64,000 nt of DNA from Zerene cesonia (taxonomy: Eukaryota > Arthropoda > Insecta > Lepidoptera > Pieridae): assembly GCF_012273895.1 (NCBI RefSeq), contig NC_052114.1, positions 9,591,927 through 9,655,926 of the forward strand, given 5' to 3'. The translations under genes were made by a program, and so were the position numbers. Below the pieces are notes generated by a model. That model was given only the letters and a program-made list of their open reading frames with translations, made no database searches and was not told the origin of the DNA. Positions 23,901 to 36,588 of this stretch are shown in pieces. Numbering within the stretch: position 1 is the first letter of the stretch; each line of letters begins with the position of its first letter.

Positions 23901-25399
23901 ATAGAGGTATTTTCCGATTATAATGACTCATAATCAGAACTTAGGAATTGTTTACACTTATGAAATATTATAACTGAATCTCTCACTTCGAATTCATTCT
24001 TTTGGCCTAAAGTTTATACTAAATATCATAAGTAAATATAAAGTTTATCTCCCCTTATTTTTAAAATGATCGAAAATATTAATTACATAATTTTAACACA
24101 TAACTCGTTGCAGAACTAAAAAGCGTTGGTGCCGCACTCGCTCGATATTCCATCGCATATATTTTTAATTTCGAGTTACAGAGCCAATTAATAATTTTCA
24201 TGAAATTTTAAACAAACGATCCATCAAAAGGGTCGCGTGTCGCAATTACAAACAAGCAGTGTTTTAATTTTACATACTCGTGAAAAGGGCAGGTTATGAA
24301 GCATGAAAGTTTTAAATTTTAATCATGAAAACCATGAAGATTGTTTGCGCTTTTCAGGGCCTATTTATCGTTAGTGAATATGTGCTATGTATGAGCTTGA
24401 GTGATTTATTTGTAATGGACTATTGTATTGTTAATGATATTATATGCAATAAATATGTAGCGTATAACAAGTAAGATCTTAAAAATAGACATAAATGAAC
24501 AAAATTTTAAAATTAAATTATAATTTCGCAATACTATAATTCGTCGTTGCCTTTAAAGAACATAAACCCTCCCTAACGAGACATCAAACCACTATTATTA
24601 CAGCCTACAATTCAATGCCATTTAGCGCGCACTACCCTTGTATAATAACCGTGCTTCATAAGATCAAAGGGCTCGCAATTATAGGCGCAGGCGCATGGGA
24701 GAGTCATTAGTTTGCGCCCACGCAGCACGGCGCCTACCTGATTGCGATCAACACCTATGACTTGGCACGTCCGAATTTCAGAGATGCATCAACTTTATGC
24801 TTATTAAAATAGATTTATTAGATAGATATACTAAAACTGTTATGCAAATGGTCGAGAGTTAAAACGTGTTGTTTGTGCGTTAGTCAGAATTAGTTAACCA
24901 AAAGAATCTTGAAAAATAATTAAAACTTTAGTGGCGTTTCCTCATCAGATAAACCACATCAGGTAATTAGTAATTAAAGTAGAAAAAGATATAGAAAATG
25001 AATGGCATGGAGTCTTTGTAAATTGTCATCTAATTTCATGCAATCACAGGACACACATTCGGATAGTAATCAAATAAACTTCAATTCGAACGACGAGGGC
25101 TCGACTTCACCGTTAAATCCAACTCCAGTTTCGAATCACTATTTATGATGAACTTCAACTTTTAACAATAGTAACCTTACTTCGAGCACCAAATAACGAA
25201 CCGCAGTTTGACTTCTAATTAACTGAGGAACTCTAAGGCAACTCTTATGAACAAACGACGCCGGAGCGGTGGCGAGCGATCCGCCCTGGCTATACCTATA
25301 CTGGATACAGACCTAGTTGTTTGGTAATAGGGAAATAGGTTGCAATATATAGTATAAAAGTCATTTAAAAACAAATTCTTACGACTTTGTATACACAAA

Positions 25400-25435
25400 G
25401 AAATTATTCATCATACGATGATGATGAATAATTTC
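25400..25435. repeat. Short inverted repeat
   Basis: GAAATTATTCATCAT (25400-25414) pairs perfectly with 25421-25435, with a six-base loop. It is AT-rich and of unknown role. Confidence 0.7.
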
Positions 25436-26271
25436 CTCGAATCTAACCATACCGCAAAAATTTTACACAAGAAAATGCAATCGTCAATGATACTTGCAGT
25501 TGTGTTATCTGCTCTCGCTTCAGTTTTCATATTATAAAATGATAAAGTATTTATGTAATTGGTATGAAGCAATCGTAAAGTCCCGTAAAATCCACCGCAG
25601 TTTCCACAAACGCATCCTAATTGACAAAACAATGACGCGGTTAGCTCCCAGAATCCGCGAGAGTTCCCGAATTCCATAGACAAAGCTAGCGCTAATTGGT
25701 GTAGTTATTTCTGTTACGCGCTGGACCAATTAACTTTATTAGAGGGTCGGACCTTGGAAGCATTGCGTGTATGCTAATTGTCAAACCTAACGGTCTTGGT
25801 ACAATGGCTATTGGATTGGTATTCGTTAAAATTGATGTTTAATTACTTTTTGTTAGTATATTGGGAGCAAGGATGTTGGTATAACTGTTATTTGATAATG
25901 TCCAGGGAATATTAGTTAGCAATTTGATTCGATCCTGATTTACCGTAATATGGACGTGACTAGTGTTACTAATGGTCATTGCACTACAATTATTGTAATT
26001 ATTTTGGATAATTTCTAAAGGTTCTTCTATTGAGTGTATTCCACCGAAAAGGGAGACTGATCTAATCGACTGTGGCCGACAGACATCTTATATTTCTCAA
26101 GAATGTTGCAGCATACATACATAGTAAAGAAACCATTTCAATTGCAAGATTCAGAAGTTGCGCCGCTACATGGGCATACATTTATCATAAAAAAGTTAAA
26201 GGCATTCCTCGCATGCTCGTATGCGAAATTAAAATGTGTAATTTATTACTTCATAAGGAAATAATGCTTAC

Positions 26272-26350
26272 CATAAACAGTAAGGGTGGCGGACTCGGAA
26301 ATTCTTTTGCCAGCTATGTTTTCTGCCACGCAACTGTAGTTGGCCATGTC
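26272..26350 (-). CDS. Unc5: Unc5 exon: end of second Ig domain
   Basis: The 79-bp exon lies between a polypyrimidine acceptor (TTTTTTTGCAG) at 26351 and donor TATG|GTAAGC at 26272. It starts in phase 0 and ends in phase 1. It reads DMANYSCVAENIAGKRISES followed by ATLTVY, the F and G strands of the UNC5 second Ig domain (family motif D-ANY-CVA-NI). The Y-S-C region holds the second Ig cysteine, and NYS is a possible glycosylation site. The first half of this Ig domain, with its partner cysteine and the core tryptophan, should lie upstream between 26351 and 33871. I did not find it in readable sequence; the gap at 27381-28380 is the likely place. Confidence 0.93.
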
Positions 26351-26564
26351 CTGCAAAAAAAAAATTAATGAAGAATTGTGTTTTGTGTTTAGAATTAATT
26401 TCAGGACTTGCCTGTTTCCTGTTTCGTGCTGGTAACTGTTTTTGTATGATTGAGGATTTTCTTTTAATTACAACTACAATAAAAAGAAGGTTTATTTTAG
26501 ATGTTGTATTTTGTAAGTTGATTTATATAATTATTTGTACAAAAAAACTAAAAGTCAAATTGTC

Positions 26565-26740
26565 AGATCTAGACCACATTTAAATGGGACCATATAGGAG
26601 GCACAAGCTTTCTGTTTCTTTTCAAATAAAACAAGACTTATAAAAATCGGTTCATCCAGTAAAGAGTAATGATGTAAGAAACAAAAGACAGTCGAATTGA
26701 TAACTTCCTCCTTTTCATCAAGTCGTTTGATAAAGCATTG
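26565..26740 (+). repeat. RTE-like retroposon fragment
   Basis: AGATCTAGACCACATTTAAA TGGGACCATA, then AGGCACAAGCTTTCTG, AAATCGGTTCATCCAG and GAATTGATAACTTCCTCC form a block familiar as the 3' part of RTE-type elements in Lepidoptera. A diverged piece of the same start (GATCAAATTTAAAAGGGACC) occurs near 63491. Confidence 0.55.
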
Positions 26741-27380
26741 AATACATAGTACATAAGAAAACATAATTTATATATATAAGCAATGGAAATGAAGTGAATA
26801 ATCTCATTGTTAATATAACAAGACACAAAGAAGCAGCTTACATTCTACAAGTTAAAATCACAACAAAAACGCGCGAAACCAACGCACCGCCATTACATTT
26901 AATTAAGAAAATGGTACACACGAGATACTGTTACGAGCGACACTGATTGCAATTAATACATGTCTCGCCGCAAACGGTAATTAGCGGAGTGCTTTGTAGG
27001 AAACGAGAGATGGTGTGAGACATTAGCAATTCTACCGCGAAACCGGAGTGGATTATGTCGGACACTGGACCGTGATGATTACATGGTAATAGGAATTGAC
27101 GTTTAATTACATTCGATGTATTAACAAGAGTTGTATAGGCTATGGTATTGATACTTCATTGATGAACAACTTTTTAAATCGGAGTATTTTGTGTTTTTTT
27201 TTTGATAATTATTGATTCGTTAATTATATTATATTGCAAAATAACTGATTTTCTATCCTTCTATCTCTATCGAATCTGTCAGCTCTATCAAAAAAGTCAA
27301 ACTAAATAAACTAAAAATATGAATAACATACTGATAATGACAAATATTTAATTTAATCAATAAATATTTTTTTTATATAA

Positions 27381-28380
27381 NNNNNNNNNNNNNNNNNNNN
27401 NNNNNNNNNNNNNNNNNNNNNNNNNNNNNNNNNNNNNNNNNNNNNNNNNNNNNNNNNNNNNNNNNNNNNNNNNNNNNNNNNNNNNNNNNNNNNNNNNNNN
27501 NNNNNNNNNNNNNNNNNNNNNNNNNNNNNNNNNNNNNNNNNNNNNNNNNNNNNNNNNNNNNNNNNNNNNNNNNNNNNNNNNNNNNNNNNNNNNNNNNNNN
27601 NNNNNNNNNNNNNNNNNNNNNNNNNNNNNNNNNNNNNNNNNNNNNNNNNNNNNNNNNNNNNNNNNNNNNNNNNNNNNNNNNNNNNNNNNNNNNNNNNNNN
27701 NNNNNNNNNNNNNNNNNNNNNNNNNNNNNNNNNNNNNNNNNNNNNNNNNNNNNNNNNNNNNNNNNNNNNNNNNNNNNNNNNNNNNNNNNNNNNNNNNNNN
27801 NNNNNNNNNNNNNNNNNNNNNNNNNNNNNNNNNNNNNNNNNNNNNNNNNNNNNNNNNNNNNNNNNNNNNNNNNNNNNNNNNNNNNNNNNNNNNNNNNNNN
27901 NNNNNNNNNNNNNNNNNNNNNNNNNNNNNNNNNNNNNNNNNNNNNNNNNNNNNNNNNNNNNNNNNNNNNNNNNNNNNNNNNNNNNNNNNNNNNNNNNNNN
28001 NNNNNNNNNNNNNNNNNNNNNNNNNNNNNNNNNNNNNNNNNNNNNNNNNNNNNNNNNNNNNNNNNNNNNNNNNNNNNNNNNNNNNNNNNNNNNNNNNNNN
28101 NNNNNNNNNNNNNNNNNNNNNNNNNNNNNNNNNNNNNNNNNNNNNNNNNNNNNNNNNNNNNNNNNNNNNNNNNNNNNNNNNNNNNNNNNNNNNNNNNNNN
28201 NNNNNNNNNNNNNNNNNNNNNNNNNNNNNNNNNNNNNNNNNNNNNNNNNNNNNNNNNNNNNNNNNNNNNNNNNNNNNNNNNNNNNNNNNNNNNNNNNNNN
28301 NNNNNNNNNNNNNNNNNNNNNNNNNNNNNNNNNNNNNNNNNNNNNNNNNNNNNNNNNNNNNNNNNNNNNNNNNNNNNNNN
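27381..28380. other. Assembly gap, 1000 N
   Basis: Exactly 1000 N, the same as the second gap, which suggests a placeholder of fixed size rather than a measured distance. It lies where an Unc5 exon is missing. Confidence 0.98.
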
Positions 28381-28381
28381 A

Positions 28382-28711
28382 TCGTTCACGATACTATTAT
28401 TCCCAAGGCGAACAAAAGACAAGGGCTGCAACATCAAACTGTGTGATCTTACACTGATTAGTGATTTTCGCCGTGTCGGCGCCGTTCCGGAAGCTGGCGG
28501 TGAGCATAAACTCTTTCGCATACAAAACGCCGCGGCGCCTTTGTCCAGATACCAATTTAAATTGGTAATGCATTTGCAAGTGCACTGCATGTTCTCACCC
28601 ATATGTAATTACTGCAATGTATACCGTTATGAGAACTATACGTTCTTTTCACGTGTGTGTAACGTGATTGTTTTACGTGTCTTTGTTAAAGTAGGCGTGC
28701 GATTTAATTAA
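28382..28711 (+). other. Unrecognised open frame leaving the gap
   Basis: On the plus strand a frame of 109 codons runs from the gap edge to the stop at 28709-28711. The segment at 28460-28560 is notably GC-rich for this window, and a donor-like GGCG|GTGAGC sits at 28499/28500. The minus strand is also partly open here. I recognise no domain in any frame, and neither minus frame continues Unc5 in the required phase. It could be the edge of a repeat or gene fragment whose body is in the gap, or chance. Confidence 0.25.
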
Positions 28712-28808
28712 GGCGTTTGGTTACTTTTGCGAGAATAGTTTGAGTGTTGCAACAATATTTAACTGAATAGGTGATAAAAGCATTTTTAAGTTATGAACCA
28801 ACTGTACA

Positions 28809-29030
28809 CAGGGACACAGGCCTTCTATGAGGGTTCAGGTCATAACCTACTAGGAGCTAGTTGATACCTAGATACTATATGTTGTCGAAGTTTTGATTTG
28901 ATATTGATACCGATTTTCTCTCTATGTTTTCCTTCACCATTTCAAGTAGTGGTGATGTGGATTATGTACAAATAAATTGAAAAAATGGTGTCGAACCCGT
29001 GACTTGTCGTTTGAAATCCGAGTTCTTTAA
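28809..29030 (-). repeat. Degenerate SINE copy
   Basis: ACACAGGCCTTCTATGAGGG, TTTTCCTTCACCATTTCAAG and TAAATTGAAAAAATGG align in order with the SINE at 56847-57154, in the same orientation. A B-box remnant (GTCGAACCCG) is visible, and the (GAT)n tail is lost. Confidence 0.65.
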
Positions 29031-29458
29031 ATGTACCTAAATTTCCATACAATAAAATATAGTTATTTGCCTATCACAAGCCTGTCTCTTGGACCAGTCA
29101 ATTACGCAACAAAACGACTGTCCAATCACGATTGATTCGCTAACAGCCCTATTTGGATAAGATGTTATTAAAATTGACATTTGATAGCATATCGGTGTTT
29201 TGTTCCAATATGACGTTATGCGGGTTGAATGATGCTATGAATAATAAAAAAATTAGAGCACGTGACACTGAATAGAGGGATAATTGACAATTGTATATTT
29301 GAAGTCATCAGGAACAATATGGAGTTACATCTTTATTAATAATTATAGTAAAAATCATCTTTATTCCTTCCTCACAACAATACGTTTATTATTAAAGGAT
29401 AGCTCTACTAGGTAGATGGATATTATCAACATTTCTGTAATTTTCGTATGTGGTATTT

Positions 29459-29790
29459 GAGCACGCTTCGTCACGAATTGCGACAGCTCGCATCGGGGAA
29501 GTACCACACCCCAATAGTAAGCCGGCGTAAAATAGCATACTGCTATGTTACCTTCGGTGAGTGTGGGAGTCGGGGGCCCAAATCCTTCTCCTAACCATTC
29601 CCAGTCCTTTCCTTTATTCCTTTCTTCAATCCCATCTCATCCCTTTTCTTTGAAGTCGACAATCCATTTGTAGAAGCGTAACGTTTACAAACGACCTTAC
29701 GCCTCTCCAAATGTTCATGGGCGGTGGTAGCGCTTACCATCAGGCGACCCACCAGCTCCATTGCCGACGATTACATAAAAAAATGTATTA
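29459..29790 (+). repeat. Poly(A)-ended retroposon, copy 1
   Basis: It begins GAGCACGCTTCGTCACGAAT and ends with ATGGGCGGTGGTAGCGCTTA, CCATCAGGCGACCCACCAGC and a short A run. The copy at 48808-49125 has the same blocks in the same order and orientation. The A tail suggests retroposition. No ORF and no clear pol III boxes are visible, so it may be a 5'-truncated LINE end or a SINE. Confidence 0.65.
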
Positions 29791-32700
29791 CATAATGGAC
29801 GATTTTCAGTAACTTGATAAAACTGGCTATTGTCTTATTATTTCTGATATGAATTGAACTACTAACTAATAACATGCAGTATACGAACTATTCCTTAACA
29901 TCTCTAGGCGCAAATAATGTTATTTTAGAAACGGTATCAAATAACAGTACCTATTATTTACCTGACCTATAAGCTTCTGGAACAAACAATACGTACCAAC
30001 GCAATTTCCCATACAAAAATGTTATATTGATAACTGCCTGGATTAAACATGTGAATAGCGCATTAACCCCAGTACACATGAAACTCATAACATCTAAATA
30101 TACAATCTAAGACGCCTCTAATTGCGAGGAACCGTGTGTAATACGCACGCTTTAAATTCCCATCCCGACAGTTTTAATTGTTCGCCGAGCTTTAAATACG
30201 CGCAGAAGTGGCTTCTACATAGCTATTAATGATAATACGTAGCACGGGAGCTGGCTGGCCGTGCGGAGTAGTATATCAGTTTTTTTTTATTGCATTATAA
30301 TAGTATTTTACTAAACCTAAAGGTTATCTAATAACGCTCCTTAAGGTTTTACGGGAGATAAATATGAAAATATACTTTGGATATATCATTAAAGGCTAGG
30401 AAAGAGATGATGATTTTGTAAAAAGCAGTTCAGTTATAAACATGGTCATAGGCAGAACTGAAATATAACTACTAAAAAATAACTACTAATACATAGCTAC
30501 CGAGTTTATTTTGATATAGGTACATATTAAAAGTGCTTCATTACATTTCTAATGAAAATATAAACTTTGAAATGAAATTAGTTAAAATTTATTTCTGTTT
30601 CTTATAAAATACATATGCATCGACCCCAAACGCATAATGCCATTCTAAATCATAGAACCAACAAGATCTCACGCAGGCTCCCCGACTATACTCTACGGAA
30701 TCGAAAGTGCGCGTAAAAGTGTCAAAGCTAAGTCTTATAGCTAAAGATTTACAGGCGCCTGCAATCTTTATGCCACGCATTAAACGTAACACATGTTACG
30801 CCGCGGTAAGTGCAGTGTAGGAATAAAATTGATTGCAATGCAGCTGTATCGTTCATTACCTAAGCTGTTCCGTTACTGTTATAGAAGCGATCGATTTTTC
30901 TAGAATTTTATATGGATAACGGTTTTACTTTTATGGCTGTGATATGTTTGTGAGGTTGGGTATGTAAAAAAGCATTTGAATTTTGTGTTACGTATAATTT
31001 ACTTCTCCTAGTCTAATTGGTTTACTGGATTAAGAACTATTGTTAATTTTTATTAACCACTCGTGCTATATTATCTCTCAGCTATAAAATCCAAAAAATC
31101 TCAATAAAATCTCCAATGCCTGTTTCCCGCAAACAGCGCAAAAACAATTTCACATTTAAAACGTTTTAAAATAATTATGTGAAAACCGTTTCGAATATTC
31201 CATTAAAACTTTAAACGGGTGGAAAATGGTGAGATAGCCATTAATGATAAGTGGGGTACAGCCGGCTCCGTGTGCCATAAATAACAGAACTGCGTTTCAT
31301 TTCCTGGTCACAATTTGAACTCCTACATGAGGTATTCGAGGGTCGTGGTGAATAAGATAAGAGTTTGTCAAATGAAAGAGATAGAACGATTGTTTTAAAT
31401 TGCGAAAACATTGTTATAAAGTAGCTTAATTAGATAAGATAGTTGTCGATCAAAATATTTCAGCGATGTCAATGATTGTTATATAAGAGATTAAAATGAA
31501 AGTTTTCAATCGAAAAACTGAAGTAATGATAAGCGAGTAATGATGATTTAATTATTAAAACTCGAGAGATCAGATTATATACAGAATAGATTATATATGT
31601 AGTTAATAGTACTCATAAAAGAGTCATCTATCATATAAAGCTAGACCTATATCTACATACTATATTTCAAACAAATCCGTTCAGTAATTTTTGCATCAGA
31701 TAACTATCCACACAACCTTTCGACAGCGAACATTCGTAAGAAGATTACATAGCCAGCTCGAATAACGAATCTTTCGAAGTCAAATGCGTTTATTAATACA
31801 TATCTTCATTAATACGATTACTCAAACGGTATCTGAGAAATAGCAGGTGCGTTTCACATTATTTATTCTTTATTAAATATTCAATGTAAGGCTTAAATGA
31901 AATCGGCTAGCGATTATGTAAAGTGACGAGACGGATATGTAAATAAAAAATACAGTTGCATCATTAATATTCAATTAAATATAAAACCCATACGAAATAA
32001 TTTATTAATAATTAATTTACGAATAATTTTAATCGGTTTCGTCATTTTTCTCCGCTGCGTTTTACAGCGAGATTGGGAAAAGTATGCCATCTTATTATCA
32101 TTTTTCCAATAGAAGCTGAGATAATTAATCTTGACATTAATATTATTGTATGTATCCGTAAGCTTTATGTTTCTAACAGATTTATTTGTTTCAGTATTAT
32201 CGAGCGATTTCGTTTACATTAAGTACTTTTAATGCTTTTAAGATTATTTAGTCACGCATTGTCTTCTTCAGTGCGTCTTATAATTATTATGTTTATAATA
32301 TAGTTTATATAGCATGTATCAATAAATTTATCTTTCGATGTTTCTTTTTTTTTTTTGACAAATCCTAATCTCAATCATATATTCGAATTTGAATGAATAA
32401 AGTGTGTTAAAATTTTATTTAATAGTGCTATAATTATCCTGCTTGAACTTGCCATCATATATTATGTTAAATATTCCAGAATGTTCTCGCGTATTGGTTA
32501 CCTCACGAATGCTCATTTTCTCTCCACAAAAAGATTCTAGATTCTTCAGAAGTTACCATACGCGTAACAAAACAAGCCTTAACCAAAATGGAAATACATC
32601 AAAGCGAACTCATTAGTCTATTCACTATTCGTCTCAGGCATGTTTCCATAAAATAGACAATAAATCATACAAACTACTCAAACGTTTACTTAAACATCCG

Positions 32701-33871
32701 AGCAAGATTTACTTGCGTACATTGAATTAAATCGACGACCATAATGGATTTTATAAGTACGCATACATCTTAGATATTTGATGGTAGCCATTTGTCATGT
32801 CAAAACAAATTTACGCACAGACGTTAATTGGATAGTGTATTTCATAAATATTGAATGTATACAATTCAAGTTTTGAGAGAATTTATTTGGTGGGAAATTA
32901 TTTCGGTGAAAATCAAAGGTTCGATGCTGTTGAATGGAATTTTAAATAATGTACTGTGTATTATTTATGGAATATTGTGATTATGTCGGAATAAATACGT
33001 TTATATACTTATGAAGTATGTATTACTGAACTATGTAAAAGCTTTGTTCTATAACGGATGATCACGTTCACAGATTTTCATGAACCTGAATATATGGCTG
33101 AAATATATGACAACGAAATAAAGAAACATCAATAACAAGAACATTTTCCAATACTGTCTTATTCCACTTCCAAACCTTGAAACTTTCGTAAAATATCGAG
33201 TTTTATTAGTTTTCAAGATAGGGCGTCGAATTCATGGAAAACTTTTAATTATAGCGACATCGTTCCGGTTCAAGCGACGTCTAAAACTAGGTTATATCAA
33301 AATAACCAGCGGAAATACTCAAATTATGAGTTTTGACGAAATGTTGCATCACGCCACATTTACACCGGACGTGATTTTATGTTTGTATCAAATTTATATT
33401 GACAGCTTTATTGCCGTAGTTTAACCGATACTTTGCTCTCTAATATTCATAGTTTTTGAAACAGGTGTAGTGCATTTGTTAAAGCTTTATGGGCTCGAAT
33501 GTATTGTAAAATCTTTAAGCAGTAAAAGTAGGAAGATGTGAAGTGTTAACGCATTATAAATAGCCTATAATATCTTCTTCTAAATTACGTATATTTATGG
33601 CTTAATATGTTTTCTACACATTCAAAATTGATAAATGGAGATTATATTAACTGTACATTTAAATTCTAACATACAGTAAATAAAGACAGGTACAATCTTC
33701 TTTATCTATATTAGCATATAAGATTTCTTAATCACGAAATAATAAATACAATTTTTCACGTTATTGCTATATAATATAACCTTCTTTAAGTAAGTTAATT
33801 TAAATTCTCCAAGCATTATTGTTTCTGTGCCAATTAGATGGATAGGAAAAAAATACGAAAATGATACTCAC

Positions 33872-34438
33872 ATGCCAATTCAACAACTGCTGGTTGGCTT
33901 CTAATATCACCTCTGCTACTCCAGGCGTGGCACCTACACTCGAACCTATCTTCACCAAAATACTCCTCCAAATGATCCCTCGTCACATTGCACTCCGCTT
34001 CAACGATCCGAACGCCACTTTGAGGGTCCACAAACTCAAACTGTGTACTACCAACCGACCGAACGTCATTGCACATGAAGTATACTTGTAACGCATTAGC
34101 GGCGCGACATCTCAACATAGCCGGCTTGTTCCGCACTACATACGCGTGTTGCGGTTCCAGCAAGAACATTGGTAGATCATCTGTAGAACTTTGCAATAGA
34201 TGATCACCGGACAGAGACGGCAATTCGTCTGCGTCATCTCTGTTATCATGGTCGTCTTCTTTGTGACCTTCATGGTCGTAATCTTCTTCTAAATAGTCTC
34301 TGTGTGGTGGTGGATTCTTTTCGGAGTTGTATGGGTCTAACGCTTCTACGCCAGCTGGATGTGCGTATTCTGGTCGTAAAGGTATAGGTGGTGTTGGCGC
34401 GGCTGTGGTGTGCTCAGGCTCGGTCGAACTTGTGTCAT
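33872..34438 (-). CDS. Unc5: Unc5 exon: acidic linker and first Ig domain
   Basis: The 567-bp exon has acceptor TTTGTTTCAG at 34439 and donor GCAT|GTGAGT at 33872; both ends are phase 1. The first ~85 residues are a linker rich in Pro, Asp, Glu and His (such as DYLEEDYDHEGHKEDDHD). The Ig domain follows, beginning at FLLEPQHAYVVRNKPAMLRC. It has the UNC5 pattern of extra cysteines: LRC, YFMC and the paired C-R-C in DRFECRCHAWSSRGD, the last matching the family segment WCQC-AWSS. One N-glycosylation sequon (NVT) is visible. The exon ends at AVVELA, where vertebrate UNC5 continues into the second Ig domain. In known UNC5 receptors the Ig domains bind netrin. The acidic linker looks longer than in vertebrate UNC5. 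Confidence 0.94.
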
Positions 34439-36588
34439 CTGAAACAAAAATAAATTCAATATTAGCGTTTATTGCATTATGTGTTAAGTTGTATACTTAA
34501 AACACATTATGGTGAGATTCATAGAAAAAGACAGACGTAAAAGTACCTATATTATGTAATTAGATGCATATAACACAAAATGTTGTAAATAAGCCGTAAA
34601 TATTGAGTCATTTTATAGCATAACAACTCTTTACATCTGAAAAGTTGAGTCATTCTTAATGAAGCTATTAAATCACAATTCTCTCCCGTGGATTAAGTCG
34701 TAATGTTAAGCACATATACAAATAAGCACCCTGATCTCTTAATACATTCTAATTGTAGACTGTTAATAAAGTCGGGTGTCATTCCAAATAAACGGCAACT
34801 GTCATAATAAGTCCTCCCTCGAGTGCCGCCATCGATTTCTCTCAAAAGTCCGCACCTGGCTTGACGCCTCACTCGCGCCTGTTTACACGCAAAACATAGA
34901 TATTTGGATATTGTATACCCCACTTTACCAATTTCACAATCAACAACCGAAATTGCACCTAGCGCCTCGACACGAAAGTCGGTTTTTCTATTGCCCAAAT
35001 TTAGAGCACCCTCGACAAAATTTCGCTCGAAATCGTTATCAGTACATCAGTGTATGTTTCTCTTTCAACAGTGTTGACAGTAATATCTCCAATATTGTGT
35101 TACTATTTGAAATAGATTCGTGGAGTACGAAAATAAACCGCAAGTCACGTGAAGCGCAGATAACTTAATTAGTTTCATTTCCGATGTATATTTCTACTTC
35201 CGATCCTGTGGGGATGGAGTGTGATTTCCTTCAGGAATCTATTATTCTTTAATGGGATTTGCTCACTTCTCTGCATTTACTGTATCGACTTTATTATCAT
35301 CTAATTATAATTTATAAATTTAAATGTACGTAAATTTGAGGCCAAGTTATGCTATTATTAAATATTTGTTTCATAGTTATCAGGGTGGTCGTTTTGAGAA
35401 CTTGTATTTCATTGCAAGGAAAAAATTAGAATTGTTACATTTTTTATATATAAGATGATATAACAATAAACATCTAATTTCCTACAAATAGCAAGGTGAA
35501 GTCATGTGTGAGGTGATGATAAATATTTATGGATTTGTAGAGAGAAAATCCTTGAAAATCCCGATATACCAATGAGGCAATACCCGCAAACTTGGATACT
35601 TCATCGCAAAACTCAATAAAAGATTGTCAATTTGACATGCGTAACCGTTGATATGCCAAGTTTCCAAGAATTTCCAAGAACTGTAACATCAATATTTATG
35701 AAGGTAAGTCCACGAGCCGATATTGTATAATCATGAGCTCGAATCAATAATTCTGGCACACAAAACAAAAAAGGGGAAACTTAACGCTCGAGTCGGATCG
35801 GTTTTTGTTGACAGCTCTAACGTGATAAATGGTGTATTGATTGTAAAAGATAGTGTTGGAACAATAGACTAGCTGGACTGTGAACTAATAAGCAAAATCA
35901 ACAACTTATTGTTTTAAATAGTACTCAGGATACGTGTTTTTGTTTGTTTGAATTAAAATAATTATTTACATAGTTTATTTTGATATTTACGTAAGACCAC
36001 CTAGTTCTAATGTTAATAAATCTGATTAACCTGTACTGAAAGTATAATAAGCTTACCTTTCACCACTTAATCGTTTTTTTAAATCATATATTAATTCTCA
36101 TTCAAATTTAATTGAATCGTCATAACGTTCATGAGACAGGTTAATTTAAATAAATTTACAACAGTCCCACGCAGCTCAATGATTCCTGTCAACTAAATCA
36201 ATTGTATATTGTTTTGTAATAAGTTCATCTCCTTATATGGAATGTGGAATAACTGATTATAATATTCTATTAATTTATATCATCAATTTATCGACTTGAT
36301 TAGATAAGCTGCTTTAAAATCTATACATGGTACATAAGGTATGAAACTATCAAAACGCTTAGAATCATTTCTTTCTTCTAATTTCTTATAAGATAATAAG
36401 AACGACGATTAGAAATAGTAAAGAGTCGTGAAAAACATACGGAAAGGCTTTTCTAATAAATTTCGTTATTTAACAAAAGCTGCAAATATTTATGTGCATG
36501 CCCCCTATACAGGTACGAACGTCTCGAACGACCAGCAAGTAAAGTTACTTGGGCGGGTAATGGGTATATAGGATGGTACTTATAGTTC

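Larger units (their letters stand above)
20043..26271 (-). other. Unc5 intron between second Ig and first TSP1, 6.2 kb
   Basis: It holds a CTAG-ended repeat (20766-20941), an isolated pair of inverted AGGTCA-like half sites near 21330-21385, and a GC-richer patch at 24660-24790 without a recognisable exon. A 15-bp hairpin lies at 25400-25435. The remainder is AT-rich with no recognised content. Confidence 0.75.
26351..33871 (-). other. Unc5 intron(s) with assembly gap, 7.5 kb
   Basis: At least one Unc5 exon should be here (first half of the second Ig domain, entering in phase 1 and leaving in phase 0). I searched the readable minus strand for the core Trp-Leu context and found none, so the N run is the likely site. 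The interval also carries an RTE-like copy (26565-26740), an unexplained open frame next to the gap (28382-28711), a SINE copy (28809-29030) and a poly(A)-ended repeat (29459-29790). 29800-33870 is AT-rich with no recognised content. Confidence 0.8.

Noticed and set aside
27373..28602. 409-codon minus-strand frame across the first gap
   Set aside because: Almost all of it is N; only about 70 codons are real sequence and they show no domain.
28381..28620. Minus-strand GC-rich frames as the missing Unc5 Ig exon
   Set aside because: Entering in phase 1 from each visible acceptor gives an early stop, and the peptide does not resemble the UNC5 Ig domain.
30589..30792. Candidate for the missing Unc5 Ig exon (minus frame with two Trp)
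   Set aside because: The residues do not fit an Ig B-C-E strand pattern, and no acceptor/donor pair of the required phase was found.
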